A DNA stretch of 64,000 nt from Nitrospira sp. ND1 (GCF_900170025.1 NZ_FWEX01000006.1:1449089-1513088), one strand, 5' to 3'. Shown: positions 1-8,934, counted from the stretch's first letter. The notes: a model not told the origin generated them from the sequence alone. A program made the numbers and translations.

Positions 1-84
1 GGGGTCGACGGCCTGCAGTCCCGCACGAAACAGTGTTGTGAAGAGGGCTCGTGCCCTGAGCTGCGAGACTACGACTTGTATCAT
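1..84 (-). CDS. Glycerate 2-kinase, N-terminal fragment (cut by window edge)
   Basis: Only the first 28 codons lie in the window. The peptide runs from MIQVVVSQLRARAL to FRAGLQAVDP, matching the usual start of MOFRL/DUF4147-family glycerate kinases (a short helix followed by a conserved AVDP-type turn). These enzymes phosphorylate glycerate to 2-phosphoglycerate. An in-frame GTG two codons upstream (88-90) overlaps the stop of the transglycosylase gene (TAGTG), so the two are probably co-transcribed. The family call rests on a very short stretch and is tentative. Confidence 0.5.
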   Translation of the reverse strand, partial: MIQVVVSQLRARALFTTLFRAGLQAVDP

Positions 85-89
85 GGGCA

Positions 90-1169
90 CTACGGGAGCT
101 TCTCTTGCTTGAAACAGCGATTCGGACAGGTTTGTCGCGGCACCTTAAGCTGGTAGGTACCCTTTGGCAAGTAGTCCTTCGTGAATTCGGGGTTCAGCAT
201 CTTCAATTCAAGAAAATAGGTTCCGTATTCCTCAGCGATCGCCGTGAGGCGGCGTTGCGGCTCTTTGATGGTAACCGTCACCGTTTCTGTTTCAAGGGGA
301 GGGTAGAGATCCTTCTTGGTCAGACCAAGATACTTCTCCGGCTGGGAATAGATCTCTTTCGCCGCAATAATGCGTGCCACATACCGCATGGTCTCTCGTG
401 GGCCGTGCATGCGCCAGTAGTCATTGATCTTCTGTTCTTTGATCAATTTCCGCACGCGGTCTTCCCCGGCGTTGTAGGACGCCATCGCCAGGAACCAATC
501 TCCCTGATACAGATCCCGCAGATACCGTAGATACTTGATGGCGGCTTCGGTGGACATTTCAAGATTGCGGCGTTCATCCAGCCAGCGTTCGTTATGGAGC
601 TTATACCGTCGCCCTGTGGAATTAATGAACTGCCAGGGACCTGATGCCTTGGCCCGGGAATAGGCGGCCGCTATACACTTGCTCTCGACCAATAACATAT
701 ATTTCAAGTCATCCGGCAATCCGGCCTCAGCCAACTGCTTTTCTGCCGGCGCAAAACATCGACCTGTCCGTTTCGCCAGAATGATACTTTCACCTTGATC
801 CTCGAGGAACTGATAGAACTCGTACTCGATCCGCTCGCGTACCTGCCAGTTATCCAACGGAATCGCCTGCCCGGCGAACGTCAGCTTATCGGGCAACTTG
901 AAGGAGCTGAGGAAGAAGCGCTCTCCCTCCCGTTTGATTTCGGGGAGGATGACCAGTCGATCTTCAAGCTCAGGCACCAACTCCGACTCGCCCGGCGGCG
1001 CGACCGGCACCTGATCAGACTCCTGGGCGTTCCGGCCCTCCTCCGCCTTAGCGCCGGTCAACGCGGCAGAACTCGAATCCGCCGATAAAACCGGCATGGC
1101 GGAAGACAGGCCGAACAGCATTGTGACGCACGCTAGAAATGCCTGAACACCCCGCTCTTTGTTCCACAT
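90..1169 (-). CDS. Membrane-bound lytic murein transglycosylase, SLT family
   Basis: Predicted 359-residue exported muramidase that cleaves peptidoglycan glycan strands. A signal peptide covers about residues 1-30. The SLT domain shows the catalytic Glu near residue 162 in LLVESKC, followed by SGPWQF and the ASYNAG motif. The C-terminal 50 residues (VTIKEPQRRLTAIAEEYG to QLKVPR) look like one LysM-type peptidoglycan-binding repeat, an MltD-like layout. I chose the ATG at 1169 because AGGATGACAGGGG precedes it and a signal peptide follows; the frame is open further upstream. It shares its stop with the start of the downstream glycerate kinase fragment. The exact MltC/MltD/Slt subclass is unresolved. 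Confidence 0.85.
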   Translation of the reverse strand: MWNKERGVQAFLACVTMLFGLSSAMPVLSADSSSAALTGAKAEEGRNAQESDQVPVAPPGESELVPELEDRLVILPEIKREGERFFLSSFKLPDKLTFAGQAIPLDNWQVRERIEYEFYQFLEDQGESIILAKRTGRCFAPAEKQLAEAGLPDDLKYMLLVESKCIAAAYSRAKASGPWQFINSTGRRYKLHNERWLDERRNLEMSTEAAIKYLRYLRDLYQGDWFLAMASYNAGEDRVRKLIKEQKINDYWRMHGPRETMRYVARIIAAKEIYSQPEKYLGLTKKDLYPPLETETVTVTIKEPQRRLTAIAEEYGTYFLELKMLNPEFTKDYLPKGTYQLKVPRQTCPNRCFKQEKLP

Positions 1170-1263
1170 GCCCCTGTCATCCTTTCGTCGCGACTGATGG
1201 CTCATGCTAGCAACAAGCTCGCCGTGGGACAAGCATCTCCTGGTTTTGGTACACTTCGCGCCT

Positions 1264-1962
1264 ATGTCCGCCCTGACAATGCTCAACAACGAGATCGTCG
1301 CCTGCACGTGCTGTCCCCGACTGGTTGCCTACCGAGAAGCTGTTGCCAGGGATAAACGACGCCAATTCCGCGAGTGGTCCTATTGGGGTAAGCCGGTCCC
1401 TGGATTCGGAGATTCCAACGCCAGGCTCTATATCTTGGGCCTCGCGCCCGCGGCACATGGGGGGAACCGAACCGGACGCGTATTTACCGGAGACCGTAGT
1501 GGGGATTGGCTGTATGAAGCGTTGCACCGGTTCGGGTTCGCCAACCAGGCGACATCCGTACATGCGGGTGACGGCCTCACTCTCACCGACTGCTATATCG
1601 GCGCGACCGTTCGGTGCGCGCCTCCGGCAAACAAGCCGACGCCGGATGAATTCACGGCCTGCCGGCCATTTGTCCTGCGCGAACTACGGCTATTGAAGCG
1701 AATGCGTGTGATCGTCACCTTGGGCAAGATTGCATTCGATCACTATCTCAAGGCGAGCCGTGAATTGGGGCTAGGAACTCCCGGGCTACGCCCTCAATTT
1801 GGACACGGAGTCGTCTACGACTTACCTTGGGGCGTGACCTTGATCGGCTCATACCATCCCAGCCAGCAAAACACGTTCACCGGCAAGTTGACTCGACCAA
1901 TGTTCCATCGCATTTTTCTCAAGGCCCAGCAGAAACTCGCCGAGGCACCATTGCGCGATTAG
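1264..1962 (+). CDS. Family 5 uracil-DNA glycosylase (UdgB-like, Fe-S)
   Basis: Predicted 232-residue base-excision enzyme removing uracil and some other deaminated bases from DNA. Motif 1 is GLAPAAHGGNRTGR, the family-5 form with Ala where other UDGs have a catalytic Asp or Asn. Motif 2 is YHPSQQNTFTG near the C-terminus. Four cysteines that usually bind a 4Fe-4S cluster are present: CTCC at the N-terminus, then VRCAPP and TACRPF. The gene is divergent from the transglycosylase. The start is uncertain: the frame is open to 1204 and no clear ribosome binding site precedes the ATG at 1264, but homologues begin near the CxxC motif. Confidence 0.88.
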   Translation: MSALTMLNNEIVACTCCPRLVAYREAVARDKRRQFREWSYWGKPVPGFGDSNARLYILGLAPAAHGGNRTGRVFTGDRSGDWLYEALHRFGFANQATSVHAGDGLTLTDCYIGATVRCAPPANKPTPDEFTACRPFVLRELRLLKRMRVIVTLGKIAFDHYLKASRELGLGTPGLRPQFGHGVVYDLPWGVTLIGSYHPSQQNTFTGKLTRPMFHRIFLKAQQKLAEAPLRD

Positions 1963-1975
1963 CCGCTTCGAGAGT

Positions 1976-2623
1976 CTATTTCTTTCCCATTGCATCCCAA
2001 TCGGCCAGAAACTTCTTCAGCCCACTGTCAGTCAGCGGATGCTTCACAAGCTGCTGAAACACGGCGTAAGGCATCGTACAAATGTGCCCCCCGGCCAACG
2101 CTGCTTCGACGACGTGCTGCGGATGCCGGACGCTCGCGACGAGGACCTGCGTTTTATAATCGTAGTTCTTATAAATCGTGACGATCTGGCGAATCAGTGC
2201 CATTCCATCCGAACTCACGTCGTCGAGACGACCGATGAATGGCGAGACACACCACGCGCCCGCCTTCGCGGCCAGCAAGGCCTGCGTCGGGGAGAAGCAC
2301 AAGGTGACATTCACACGAATCCCCTCTGCCGCAAGCTTCTTTGTGGCCCGAAGACCTTCCGGGATAAGGGGAACCTTCACCACGATATTCTTGTGAACCT
2401 TGGCCAGATCTCGCCCTTCCTTGATCATGGCCTCGGATTCGACACCAACCACCTCTGCGCTGATCGGGCCATCGACCATCTTACAGATTTCGAGAAGCAT
2501 CTCCTTGAAACTGCGCCCTTCCTTGGCAACAAGAGATGGATTAGTTGTCACACCGTCGATGAGGCCCAGGTTGGCACCCTCTTGGATTTCTTTCACATTG
2601 GCCGTATCAAGATAGATTTGCAT
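1976..2623 (-). CDS. tal: Transaldolase, small FSA/TalC type
   Basis: Predicted 215-residue class I aldolase of the short transaldolase/fructose-6-phosphate aldolase family, moving a dihydroxyacetone unit between sugar phosphates in the non-oxidative pentose phosphate pathway. It begins [13 protein letters not shown], with [11 protein letters not shown] next and the Schiff-base Lys in NIVVKVPL (about residue 84). Length is normal for this subfamily. GGAAAGGATC lies upstream of the chosen ATG; upstream in-frame codons do not resemble the family. The sequence alone does not separate transaldolase from fructose-6-phosphate aldolase activity. It is convergent with the glycosylase gene, 13 bases away. 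A pentose-phosphate partner, zwf, lies at 22.4 kb. Confidence 0.9.
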   Translation of the reverse strand: MQIYLDTANVKEIQEGANLGLIDGVTTNPSLVAKEGRSFKEMLLEICKMVDGPISAEVVGVESEAMIKEGRDLAKVHKNIVVKVPLIPEGLRATKKLAAEGIRVNVTLCFSPTQALLAAKAGAWCVSPFIGRLDDVSSDGMALIRQIVTIYKNYDYKTQVLVASVRHPQHVVEAALAGGHICTMPYAVFQQLVKHPLTDSGLKKFLADWDAMGKK

Positions 2624-2731
2624 TTGAAGATCCTTTCCTCGCTCTGAGCATTCGAACCCACTTTTCCTCAAGTTATTGTAGAAGCAACTCGATACCAAGG
2701 CAATAAGTCAGGGCTGCCGTGCTAGACTTGT

Positions 2732-2761
2732 TTGACAGATGAGAATGGTGAACGCTAAGAT
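2732..2761 (+). promoter_or_regulatory. Sigma-70-type promoter for the 2822 lipoprotein
   Basis: TTGACA at 2732-2737 and TAAGAT at 2756-2761 are 18 bases apart. They sit about 60 bases upstream of the lipoprotein start, which has its own AGGAGGA ribosome binding site. Inference from consensus match only. Confidence 0.6.
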
Positions 2762-2821
2762 TTTCTCCGCAATAGACAATAATGTCGCGCTTCACACCCC
2801 TGATTCAGGAGGACAACCTGT

Positions 2822-3124
2822 ATGCGCAAATCCGCGTGGCTTATAGCGATCGCCCTCCTGTCCGGAGCCTGCAGTCACAATCCATACCTAGATGCCTCTC
2901 TCACTCGCTATCAAGGAAAAGATCGTGCGTGGATTGAAAAGGAATTGGGCGCTCCTGATGCCAAGACGTCCCGATTTTTCGGTGGAGAGAAGTGGACCTA
3001 CAATCGAATTGCGGGGGGGAAGGCAGGACCGCCGCTATTTAATTTTAAAGCAAACGAATGTCAGTTGATCCTGTTTTTTAATAAGGACGAAATGGTCTCT
3101 GACTCTAGCTATTCCGGCTGCTAG
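2822..3124 (+). CDS. Small lipoprotein, BamE/SmpA-like fold
   Basis: A 100-residue protein with a lipoprotein signal MRKSAWLIAIALLSGAC, so it is predicted to be lipid-anchored at Cys17. The mature part (KDRAWIEKELGAPD, then FGGEKWTYNR and a C-terminal LILFFNKDEMV strand) has the helix-turn-strand rhythm of the SmpA/OmlA (BamE) superfamily: Gly-Ala-Pro-Asp after the helix, then a Trp-Thr-Tyr strand. It is shorter and more divergent than true BamE and I do not claim BAM-complex membership. AGGAGGA precedes the ATG. Its stop overlaps by four bases the stop of the convergent YHS-like gene. Confidence 0.7.
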   Translation: MRKSAWLIAIALLSGACSHNPYLDASLTRYQGKDRAWIEKELGAPDAKTSRFFGGEKWTYNRIAGGKAGPPLFNFKANECQLILFFNKDEMVSDSSYSGC

Positions 3125-3381
3125 CTAGAAAGTTGCTTCTGAAATGTATCGGCGCAACTACGACTGCAGAAATAATAGGTCTGCCCTCCAATCTCCTCTC
3201 TCACCGCATTGCCACGAGGGATGAAGACACGGCACACCGGGTCTTGAATCATTTGATTTCCAGCCGCCTGCTCTTCTTGAAGGCTCACCGCCCCGCCATC
3301 CTCTTTCATTTTTCTAATTGCCCTGCGAAGCAGGTAGTAGAGGAGCACGAGCAAACCGGAAACCAGCAATAATCTATACAT
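3121..3381 (-). CDS. Membrane-anchored YHS-like metal-binding protein
   Basis: An 86-residue protein with one N-terminal membrane segment (MYRLLLVSGLLVLLYYLL), a basic stretch, then a C-terminal YHS-type domain: MIQDPVCRVFIPRGNAV, GGQTYYFCSRSC and a final helix. The Cys of DPVC and the paired Cys of YFCSRSC are the expected metal ligands. Small membrane proteins of this layout (PP0621-like) occur widely in Gram-negative bacteria, but their function is not known. The start at 3381 is chosen because it begins directly with the membrane helix; the frame extends to 3405. Confidence 0.72.
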   Translation of the reverse strand: MYRLLLVSGLLVLLYYLLRRAIRKMKEDGGAVSLQEEQAAGNQMIQDPVCRVFIPRGNAVREEIGGQTYYFCSRSCADTFQKQLSS

Positions 3382-3606
3382 GGTAGTGCATCCTGCCAGC
3401 GCCACTAAATATTAGGCCATCGTCCATGACGTGAAAACAGCGACGAACCCTACCCCGCCATCTTACTAGCATGGAACAATCCCGTAAGGGGCAATCTTAG
3501 GACCAAATGGCCCAGATGCTTTTGTGTCTATGAGGGGCCTTTTCCCATCCTTATACAGTACTTCAGATGGATGGTTTATCCTACAGCGCAATGTTATAAG
3601 CCAGGA

Positions 3607-3759
3607 ATGCATAAATGTGACAAATGCCGCGGAACAATGTTGCCGGAACGGGCGGTTGACCTGAATGCTGGCTTGGCGATCACAGTCCTTGCGTGCCTCA
3701 ACTGTGGCCGACGAAAAGCAGCTGACGCAGAACCGAGACCGATCACGTCACGACATTAA
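3607..3759 (+). CDS. Small zinc-ribbon protein
   Basis: A 50-residue protein with two CxxC knuckles, CDKC near the start and CLNCG about 27 residues later, enough to bind one zinc ion. The pattern MHKCDKCRGTMLPER followed by ACLNCGRR recurs in the protein at 49679-49867 (MHCLKCKGFMMVER and RCLNCG), so the two are paralogues. The frame is open to 3571, but the ATG at 3607 aligns with the paralogue's start. No known function; zinc ribbons of this size often bind nucleic acid or proteins. Confidence 0.6.
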   Translation: MHKCDKCRGTMLPERAVDLNAGLAITVLACLNCGRRKAADAEPRPITSRH

Positions 3760-4073
3760 CCCGTCGCAATAATAATCCTTCACAGGACGCTCACATGCGT
3801 TGAGCCGAAGTTGGTTTACCCCAACTTCCTCTGGCATTTTGTCCACTCTGGACTTGATGCCCCTCTCATCGCAGAGCAATCCTCCACTTTATCCTACTAG
3901 CCAATGCGTTGAGCTAACTGCCAGGTCCGCCCAGCTTTTCTATCCAATCCCCAAGATTTTACGTTTCTACATATTCACGCAGTGATCCCAGCAACAAACG
4001 AATTCTCATATCAGGAGCACAAAATCATTCCAGGCGTCTTGGAATGAAAAAGAGGTAGCCTCGGAGGGATTTT
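3760..4073. other. Intergenic, no gene seen
   Basis: About 310 AT-richer bases between the zinc-ribbon gene and the end of dapB. A possible frame at 3800-3985 on the plus strand has no ribosome binding site and a composition unlike its neighbours, so I do not call it. I see no convincing terminator for the leftward dapB operon here. Confidence 0.5.
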
Positions 4074-4877
4074 TTACTTGAGGCTCAATACATCCAGCAT
4101 GTCATAGAGACCGGGTGGCTGCTTCACAACCCAGCGGGCGGCACGGAGGGCTCCTCTGGCAAATGTGTCCCGGCTACTCGCACGATGAGTGAGCTCAATT
4201 CGTTCGCCCATCGTTCCAAATATCACGGTATGGTCTCCGACGATGTCTCCGGCTCGAATGGTCTGAATTCCGATTTCGCCCCTCTTCCGCTCACCGATAA
4301 GTCCTTTTCGCGCATAAACGCCGACTTGACCAAGGTCTCGATTGACTGCGCGAGCCAAGACCTCCGCCATTTTGAGTGCAGTACCACTCGGTGCATCCTT
4401 CTTCAGGCGGTGATGGGCTTCGATCACTTCAATATCGTAGTCCTCCCCGAGGGTCTTGGCCATTTCGGCGATCACCTTGTAAATCACATTAACCCCCACA
4501 CTCATATTGGGGGAAAACACGCAAGGGATCTGCTTACTCACACTTCGGAGCTCATCTAACTCTGACGATGAAAACCCGGTTGTCCCAACCACAATGCCAC
4601 GTCGGTGCTGCGCCACAATCTTCAAATGCCCAAGAGTTGCCGCAGGCGTTGTAAAATCCACCACGACCTCCCCACGCTCCATCAAACTGGAAAGATCGTC
4701 GACGATCGGCACACCTGTTCGCCCACAACCAGCCACTTCACCGGAGTCTTCCCCCACAGCATGATGCCCCTTGCCCTCCACAGCTCCTGCAAGGGTCAAG
4801 AATGCAGAATCTTTTACCAAGGACACGAGGCGAGAACCCATCCGTCCCGCAGCACCAGTAATAACAACCTTGATCAT
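4074..4877 (-). CDS. dapB: 4-hydroxy-tetrahydrodipicolinate reductase
   Basis: Predicted 267-residue cytoplasmic enzyme reducing hydroxy-tetrahydrodipicolinate to tetrahydrodipicolinate with NAD(P)H in diaminopimelate/lysine synthesis. The N-terminal nucleotide-binding motif is VVITGAAGRMG. The family signature EAHHRLKKDAPSGTA holds the catalytic His/Lys pair and the substrate-binding SGT. VVGTTGF and FSPNMSVGVN are also conserved, and the length is typical. It is the last gene of the leftward arg-lys operon, 29 bases after dapA. Confidence 0.97.
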   Translation of the reverse strand: MIKVVITGAAGRMGSRLVSLVKDSAFLTLAGAVEGKGHHAVGEDSGEVAGCGRTGVPIVDDLSSLMERGEVVVDFTTPAATLGHLKIVAQHRRGIVVGTTGFSSSELDELRSVSKQIPCVFSPNMSVGVNVIYKVIAEMAKTLGEDYDIEVIEAHHRLKKDAPSGTALKMAEVLARAVNRDLGQVGVYARKGLIGERKRGEIGIQTIRAGDIVGDHTVIFGTMGERIELTHRASSRDTFARGALRAARWVVKQPPGLYDMLDVLSLK

Positions 4878-4906
4878 GGCAACAACCTTTACCAGCAGCA
4901 GACCGA

Positions 4907-5779
4907 CTACACCAGCCCGGCCTCTTTCATCACATGCAGAAGTTTTTCTCTATTGTCGGTTCCCATCGGGCACAGCGGCAGCCGCATCTCACGGTCGATC
5001 TTGCCCATCATATGCAGCGCTTCTTTCACAGGAATGGGGTTGGTTTCATAAAAGAGGGCCGTAAACAGCGGATAGAGCCGGTAGTGCATCGCCCGCGCAT
5101 CATCAACTCGACCGGCTAAAAATGCATTGACCAACTCGGCCATATCACTGGGCACCAGATTGGCCGTCACCGTGATCACTCCCTTGCCACCCACTGCCAT
5201 CATCGGCAGGGTCAACGCGTCATCTCCCGCCAGCACGGTCAGACGCTCCCCGCAAAGCTGTATGATTTCGGATGCCTGCTGAACCGAGCCGCTTCCTTCT
5301 TTAATGGCAACAATCGTTGGGCACACCGTCAATCGTGAGATGGTGCTTGGCATCATATTTACGCCGGTTCGCCCAGGAATGTTATAGAGAACAAGGGGTA
5401 AATCGACTGCCTCCGCGACCGCCTTGTAGTGCAGAAACAGCCCTTCCTGCGTAGGCTTATTGTAATAAGGCGTGATCAGCAGTGCGCCATCGGCCCCCGC
5501 CGCTTTCGCGTGCTTGGTCAGAGCAATCGCTTCCTGAGTGCTATTTGATCCCGTTCCCGCGATCACCGGGACTCGTCGTCTGGCAACTTCGACCGTAAAC
5601 GCCACCACACGATCGTGCTCGGCATGTGTCAACGTGGCAGACTCGCCGGTAGTGCCGCAGGGGACAATCCCTTGCGTACCGCTGGTAATCTGCCATTCGA
5701 TGAGGTCCCCGAGGGACTTTTCATCGAGCTTACCGTTCTTAAACGGCGTCACAATGGCGACCAGAGATCCTGTGAACAT
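4907..5779 (-). CDS. dapA: 4-hydroxy-tetrahydrodipicolinate synthase
   Basis: Predicted 290-residue class I aldolase condensing pyruvate with aspartate semialdehyde, the first committed step of diaminopimelate synthesis. Visible motifs: VAIVTPF, GTTGESATL (substrate binding), the YNIPGRTG loop with the catalytic Tyr, and the Schiff-base Lys in VAIKEGSG. I chose the ATG at 5779 (MFTGSL) over one four codons upstream because GGAG stands six bases before it, while the upstream ATG has no ribosome binding site. It lies between lysA (36 bases) and dapB (29 bases). Confidence 0.97.
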   Translation of the reverse strand: MFTGSLVAIVTPFKNGKLDEKSLGDLIEWQITSGTQGIVPCGTTGESATLTHAEHDRVVAFTVEVARRRVPVIAGTGSNSTQEAIALTKHAKAAGADGALLITPYYNKPTQEGLFLHYKAVAEAVDLPLVLYNIPGRTGVNMMPSTISRLTVCPTIVAIKEGSGSVQQASEIIQLCGERLTVLAGDDALTLPMMAVGGKGVITVTANLVPSDMAELVNAFLAGRVDDARAMHYRLYPLFTALFYETNPIPVKEALHMMGKIDREMRLPLCPMGTDNREKLLHVMKEAGLV

Positions 5780-5815
5780 GGGAGGCTCCATAAGGAAGAC
5801 AGTAAATACTGAAAC

Positions 5816-7078
5816 CTAGGAAAGAAACGCCGGTATCTGCTCGCCATGCACCAGGTCGTCGTAACTCTCTCGCGCTCGAATTATATGGATCTGTCCCTCA
5901 TGAACCAGCACCTCCGGCACACGAGGTCGCGAATTATAATTCGAGGACATGACAAACCCATAGGCGCCCGCACTCATCACGGCCATGAGATCTCCGGCAT
6001 TCATTTCCGGCATCACCCGATCTTTCGCCAAAAAATCGCCGGACTCGCACACGGGCCCGACCACATCCACAGTCTGCTTCGCCGCACGCGCGACGTTTTC
6101 ATAGACCGGCCTTATATCATGATGTGCATCGTACAGGCTGGGGCGAATCAGGTCGTTCATCGCCGCATCCACGATCAGAAACCGTTTGGTTTCGCCGTCC
6201 TTCGTGTACAACACCTTCGTGAGCAACACGCCGGCATTCCCGACAATCACGCGACCAGGCTCCATGATCAGGATACACTTCAGGTCACGCACAAGCGGGA
6301 AAATCGCCGCCGCCAAATCTTTCGGTTCCGGAGGGGTTTCATCTGAATACGTAATCCCCAGGCCACCGCCGATGTTCAGATAACGAATAGGAATTCCCTG
6401 CTCGGCCAGGGTCTGCACCATCGCCAACACTTTCTTCAGCGACTCGACGAAGGGGGCCACTTGCGTCAATTGCGACCCGATATGTGCGTGCAAACCCACC
6501 ACCTCGATGTGGCTGAACGTTGCGGCTGCCTTGAACTCTTCGATGGCACGATCCGCCGCGATCCCGAATTTGCTCTTCTTCAAACCCGTGGAAATATAGG
6601 GATGCGTTTTGGGATCGATGTCCGGATTGATGCGCAACGCCACGCGCGCCTTGACGCCCATGGACGCCGCGACATCATTGATGGCCTGCAGCTCCGCAGA
6701 CGATTCCACATTGAACATGAGAATATCCGCCTTCAAGGCGTCGCGGATTTCCTCCGCTTTTTTCCCAACGCCGGCGAACACGATCTTGGCGGGAGACACC
6801 CCTGCTTTCAGCGCACGAAATAGTTCTCCGCCCGACACGATATCGACGCCACTCCCTTCCTTGGCCATCAGACGAAGCACCGCCAAATTGGAATTGGCCT
6901 TCATGGCAAAGGCGACAATGTGAGGAATGTTCTGAAAGGCACTATCGTAGACACGGAAGTGCCGGACGAGTGTGTGGTGGCTATACACGTAACAAGGGGT
7001 CCCCACCTCTTTTGCAATGCGCGAGAGCGGCACATCCTCGCAATAGAGCTCACCTTCCCGATACTGAAAGTCATTCAT
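5816..7078 (-). CDS. lysA: Diaminopimelate decarboxylase
   Basis: Predicted 420-residue PLP enzyme of alanine-racemase fold converting meso-diaminopimelate to L-lysine. The PLP Lys is in VAFAMKANSN; GLHAHIGSQ, LNIGGGLG and EPGRVIVGNAG line the cofactor site; CESGDFLAKDR near the C-terminus supplies the substrate-side Cys. The ATG at 7078 is preferred over one three codons upstream because CGAGGA lies at good spacing before it. It follows the small lipoprotein gene by 102 bases and precedes dapA, so lysine is made by the final enzymes of one operon. Confidence 0.97.
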   Translation of the reverse strand: MNDFQYREGELYCEDVPLSRIAKEVGTPCYVYSHHTLVRHFRVYDSAFQNIPHIVAFAMKANSNLAVLRLMAKEGSGVDIVSGGELFRALKAGVSPAKIVFAGVGKKAEEIRDALKADILMFNVESSAELQAINDVAASMGVKARVALRINPDIDPKTHPYISTGLKKSKFGIAADRAIEEFKAAATFSHIEVVGLHAHIGSQLTQVAPFVESLKKVLAMVQTLAEQGIPIRYLNIGGGLGITYSDETPPEPKDLAAAIFPLVRDLKCILIMEPGRVIVGNAGVLLTKVLYTKDGETKRFLIVDAAMNDLIRPSLYDAHHDIRPVYENVARAAKQTVDVVGPVCESGDFLAKDRVMPEMNAGDLMAVMSAGAYGFVMSSNYNSRPRVPEVLVHEGQIHIIRARESYDDLVHGEQIPAFLS

Positions 7079-7180
7079 GGTGGTCATCCTCGATCAACAA
7101 TTCTATACCCGCCTCGGAGAATCCGTCCAATAGCCACAACGCCAACCGGTCGAAACCACGACCACAACCTCGACTCACGT

Positions 7181-7483
7181 CTATCGCGTGCCCATCGTCC
7201 TCAGTGGCGGAGTCGGCAACGGGTCGGGATCCGGAGGAATCGGGGCTTCTTCAACGGTCACTGCACTCGGCGCGCTGGGCCTGGAAGCAGATCCCCACAC
7301 ATTCGCGCCTGGCGCTAACAGCCCTTCACGTCTCAACTGCCGCTCAATCACCGGTGCCACACCGACGTCTTCAGGGGGGATCGGCGCACCCAATACCCCG
7401 CATCCGCCCAGTCCCACAACAATCCACACTGCACCGACGGCACCACCCCTGACTCCCGGGCCACAGGCCCTGACGAGCCTCAT
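7181..7483 (-). CDS. Small lipoprotein, LptM/YifL-like position
   Basis: A 100-residue protein with a lipobox at VGLGGC (Cys28) followed by GVLGAPIPPEDVG, then a low-complexity Pro-rich tail. Its start overlaps the argH stop (ATGA), so translation is coupled. Very short lipoproteins with a CG-x-x-G-P-P motif just upstream of lysA/dapF are common and some are LptM, which helps mature the LPS export protein LptD. The motif here is loose (CGVLGAPIPP) and the tail unusual, so LptM identity is a suggestion from position and form. Confidence 0.6.
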   Translation of the reverse strand: MRLVRACGPGVRGGAVGAVWIVVGLGGCGVLGAPIPPEDVGVAPVIERQLRREGLLAPGANVWGSASRPSAPSAVTVEEAPIPPDPDPLPTPPLRTMGTR

Positions 7484-8934
7484 CCCTTCAACGCCTTCTC
7501 AAGCTCCTTGATCCGTGCCTCCACACGCCGTCTCGCCGTGCCGCCGATCTGACCTTTCCGGTCGATGGCGCCCCGCACGGTGAGGCAACTCAGGACGTCC
7601 TCACCGAAATGGGCGGAGAAACCTCGCAAGTCTTTCAAGGTCAACTGCTGAAGGGGCCGCTGCTGCTCGAGTGAGAATCGCACAATCTGGCCGGTAATGG
7701 AATGGGCCTCCCGGAACGGGACCCCCTTCGTCACCAGGTAGTCCGCCAACTCCGTCGCCAGCATTCCGCCACCTTCGGCCGCTTCAGCCAGGACGGTCTT
7801 ATTGACCACCAGCCTCCGCATCAACTCCGTGCAAAGCGCCAACGATTGCCCCGTCGTATCCACCGCGTCGAACAACGCTTCTTTATCTTCCTGAAGATCG
7901 CGATTGTAACTCAGTGGCAATCCCTTCAGCAGCGTCAGGGTACCCATCAAGTGTCCATAGACTCGACCCGTTTTCCCACGCACCAACTCCGGCACGTCCG
8001 GATTCTTCTTTTGCGGCATCATACTGCTGCCGGTGCAGAAGGTATCGGGCAGATCCACGTAACGAAATTCCTGCGACGCCCAGAGAATCAATTCTTCGCT
8101 CAAGCGTGAGAGGTGCATCATAATCAGCGACAAGGCACTGAGTGTCTCCACCACCGCGTCACGATCCGAGACGGCATCGAGGCTATTCTGCGTCACCGCA
8201 GGGAATTCCAGCAGTGCAGCTGTATATCGACGGTCGACCGGGTAGTTCGATCCCGCCAACGCCCCCGACCCCAGCGGCATCACATCGAGCCGTTGCCGAC
8301 AGTCGTGAAGCCGACCCCGGTCACGATCGAACATTTCTACATAGGCCAGGAAATGATGCGCCAGCAGCACCGGCTGAGCACGCTGCAAATGTGTATACCC
8401 GGGCATGACGACATCCAGATGCGCCCGGGCCTGCCCCACGAGGACTCGACGGAATTCCTGCAATTGACCCATCAGCGTCGAAAGCACATCGCGCAAAAAT
8501 AGACGCAGATCCAGAGCCACCTGATCGTTGCGGCTTCGACCCGTGTGCAGCTTTCCACCCAGCGGGCCGATCAACTCAGTCAAGCGGCGCTCGATCGCCA
8601 TATGGATATCTTCGTCCTGCGGCGAGAAGGGAAACCGCCCGCCATCCAACTCCACCTTGACGAATTGCAGTCCCCGCACGAGCTGCGCCGACTCACGGGC
8701 AGTGAGCACCCCCGCGCGCTCGAGCGTCCTGCAATGGGCGATGCTGCCTTGAATGTCGTAGGGATAGAGCCGACGATCACAGGCCAGGGAGGAGGTGAAC
8801 TGCTCCACCAACCGATCGGTTTGTTCGGCAAACCGGCCGCCCCAGGCCTTGCCTTTGGGCAAGGCACGACGGGACCGTTGCGGAGCAGTGACAGATTTGC
8901 GGGCACGCGCGCCGGCAGATTGGGACTTCGCCAT
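7480..8934 (-). CDS. argH: Argininosuccinate lyase
   Basis: Predicted 484-residue lyase splitting argininosuccinate into arginine and fumarate. The superfamily signature GSSMMPQKKNPD is present, as are HTGRSRNDQV, GYTHLQRAQP and the KAWGGRF start. Compared with most ArgH it has about 33 extra basic, Ala/Ser-rich N-terminal residues before KAWGGRF. The ATG at 8934 shares its A with the argG TAA stop (TAATG), which supports this start and tight coupling. The frame is open far upstream only because argG is GC-rich. Confidence 0.96.
   Translation of the reverse strand: MAKSQSAGARARKSVTAPQRSRRALPKGKAWGGRFAEQTDRLVEQFTSSLACDRRLYPYDIQGSIAHCRTLERAGVLTARESAQLVRGLQFVKVELDGGRFPFSPQDEDIHMAIERRLTELIGPLGGKLHTGRSRNDQVALDLRLFLRDVLSTLMGQLQEFRRVLVGQARAHLDVVMPGYTHLQRAQPVLLAHHFLAYVEMFDRDRGRLHDCRQRLDVMPLGSGALAGSNYPVDRRYTAALLEFPAVTQNSLDAVSDRDAVVETLSALSLIMMHLSRLSEELILWASQEFRYVDLPDTFCTGSSMMPQKKNPDVPELVRGKTGRVYGHLMGTLTLLKGLPLSYNRDLQEDKEALFDAVDTTGQSLALCTELMRRLVVNKTVLAEAAEGGGMLATELADYLVTKGVPFREAHSITGQIVRFSLEQQRPLQQLTLKDLRGFSAHFGEDVLSCLTVRGAIDRKGQIGGTARRRVEARIKELEKALKG

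Noticed and set aside
364-379. Sigma-54-like sequence on the minus strand
   Set aside because: It lies inside the transglycosylase gene and has five rather than four bases between the two parts.
3800-3985. 61-codon open frame on the plus strand
   Set aside because: No ribosome binding site, odd composition, no recognisable domain.
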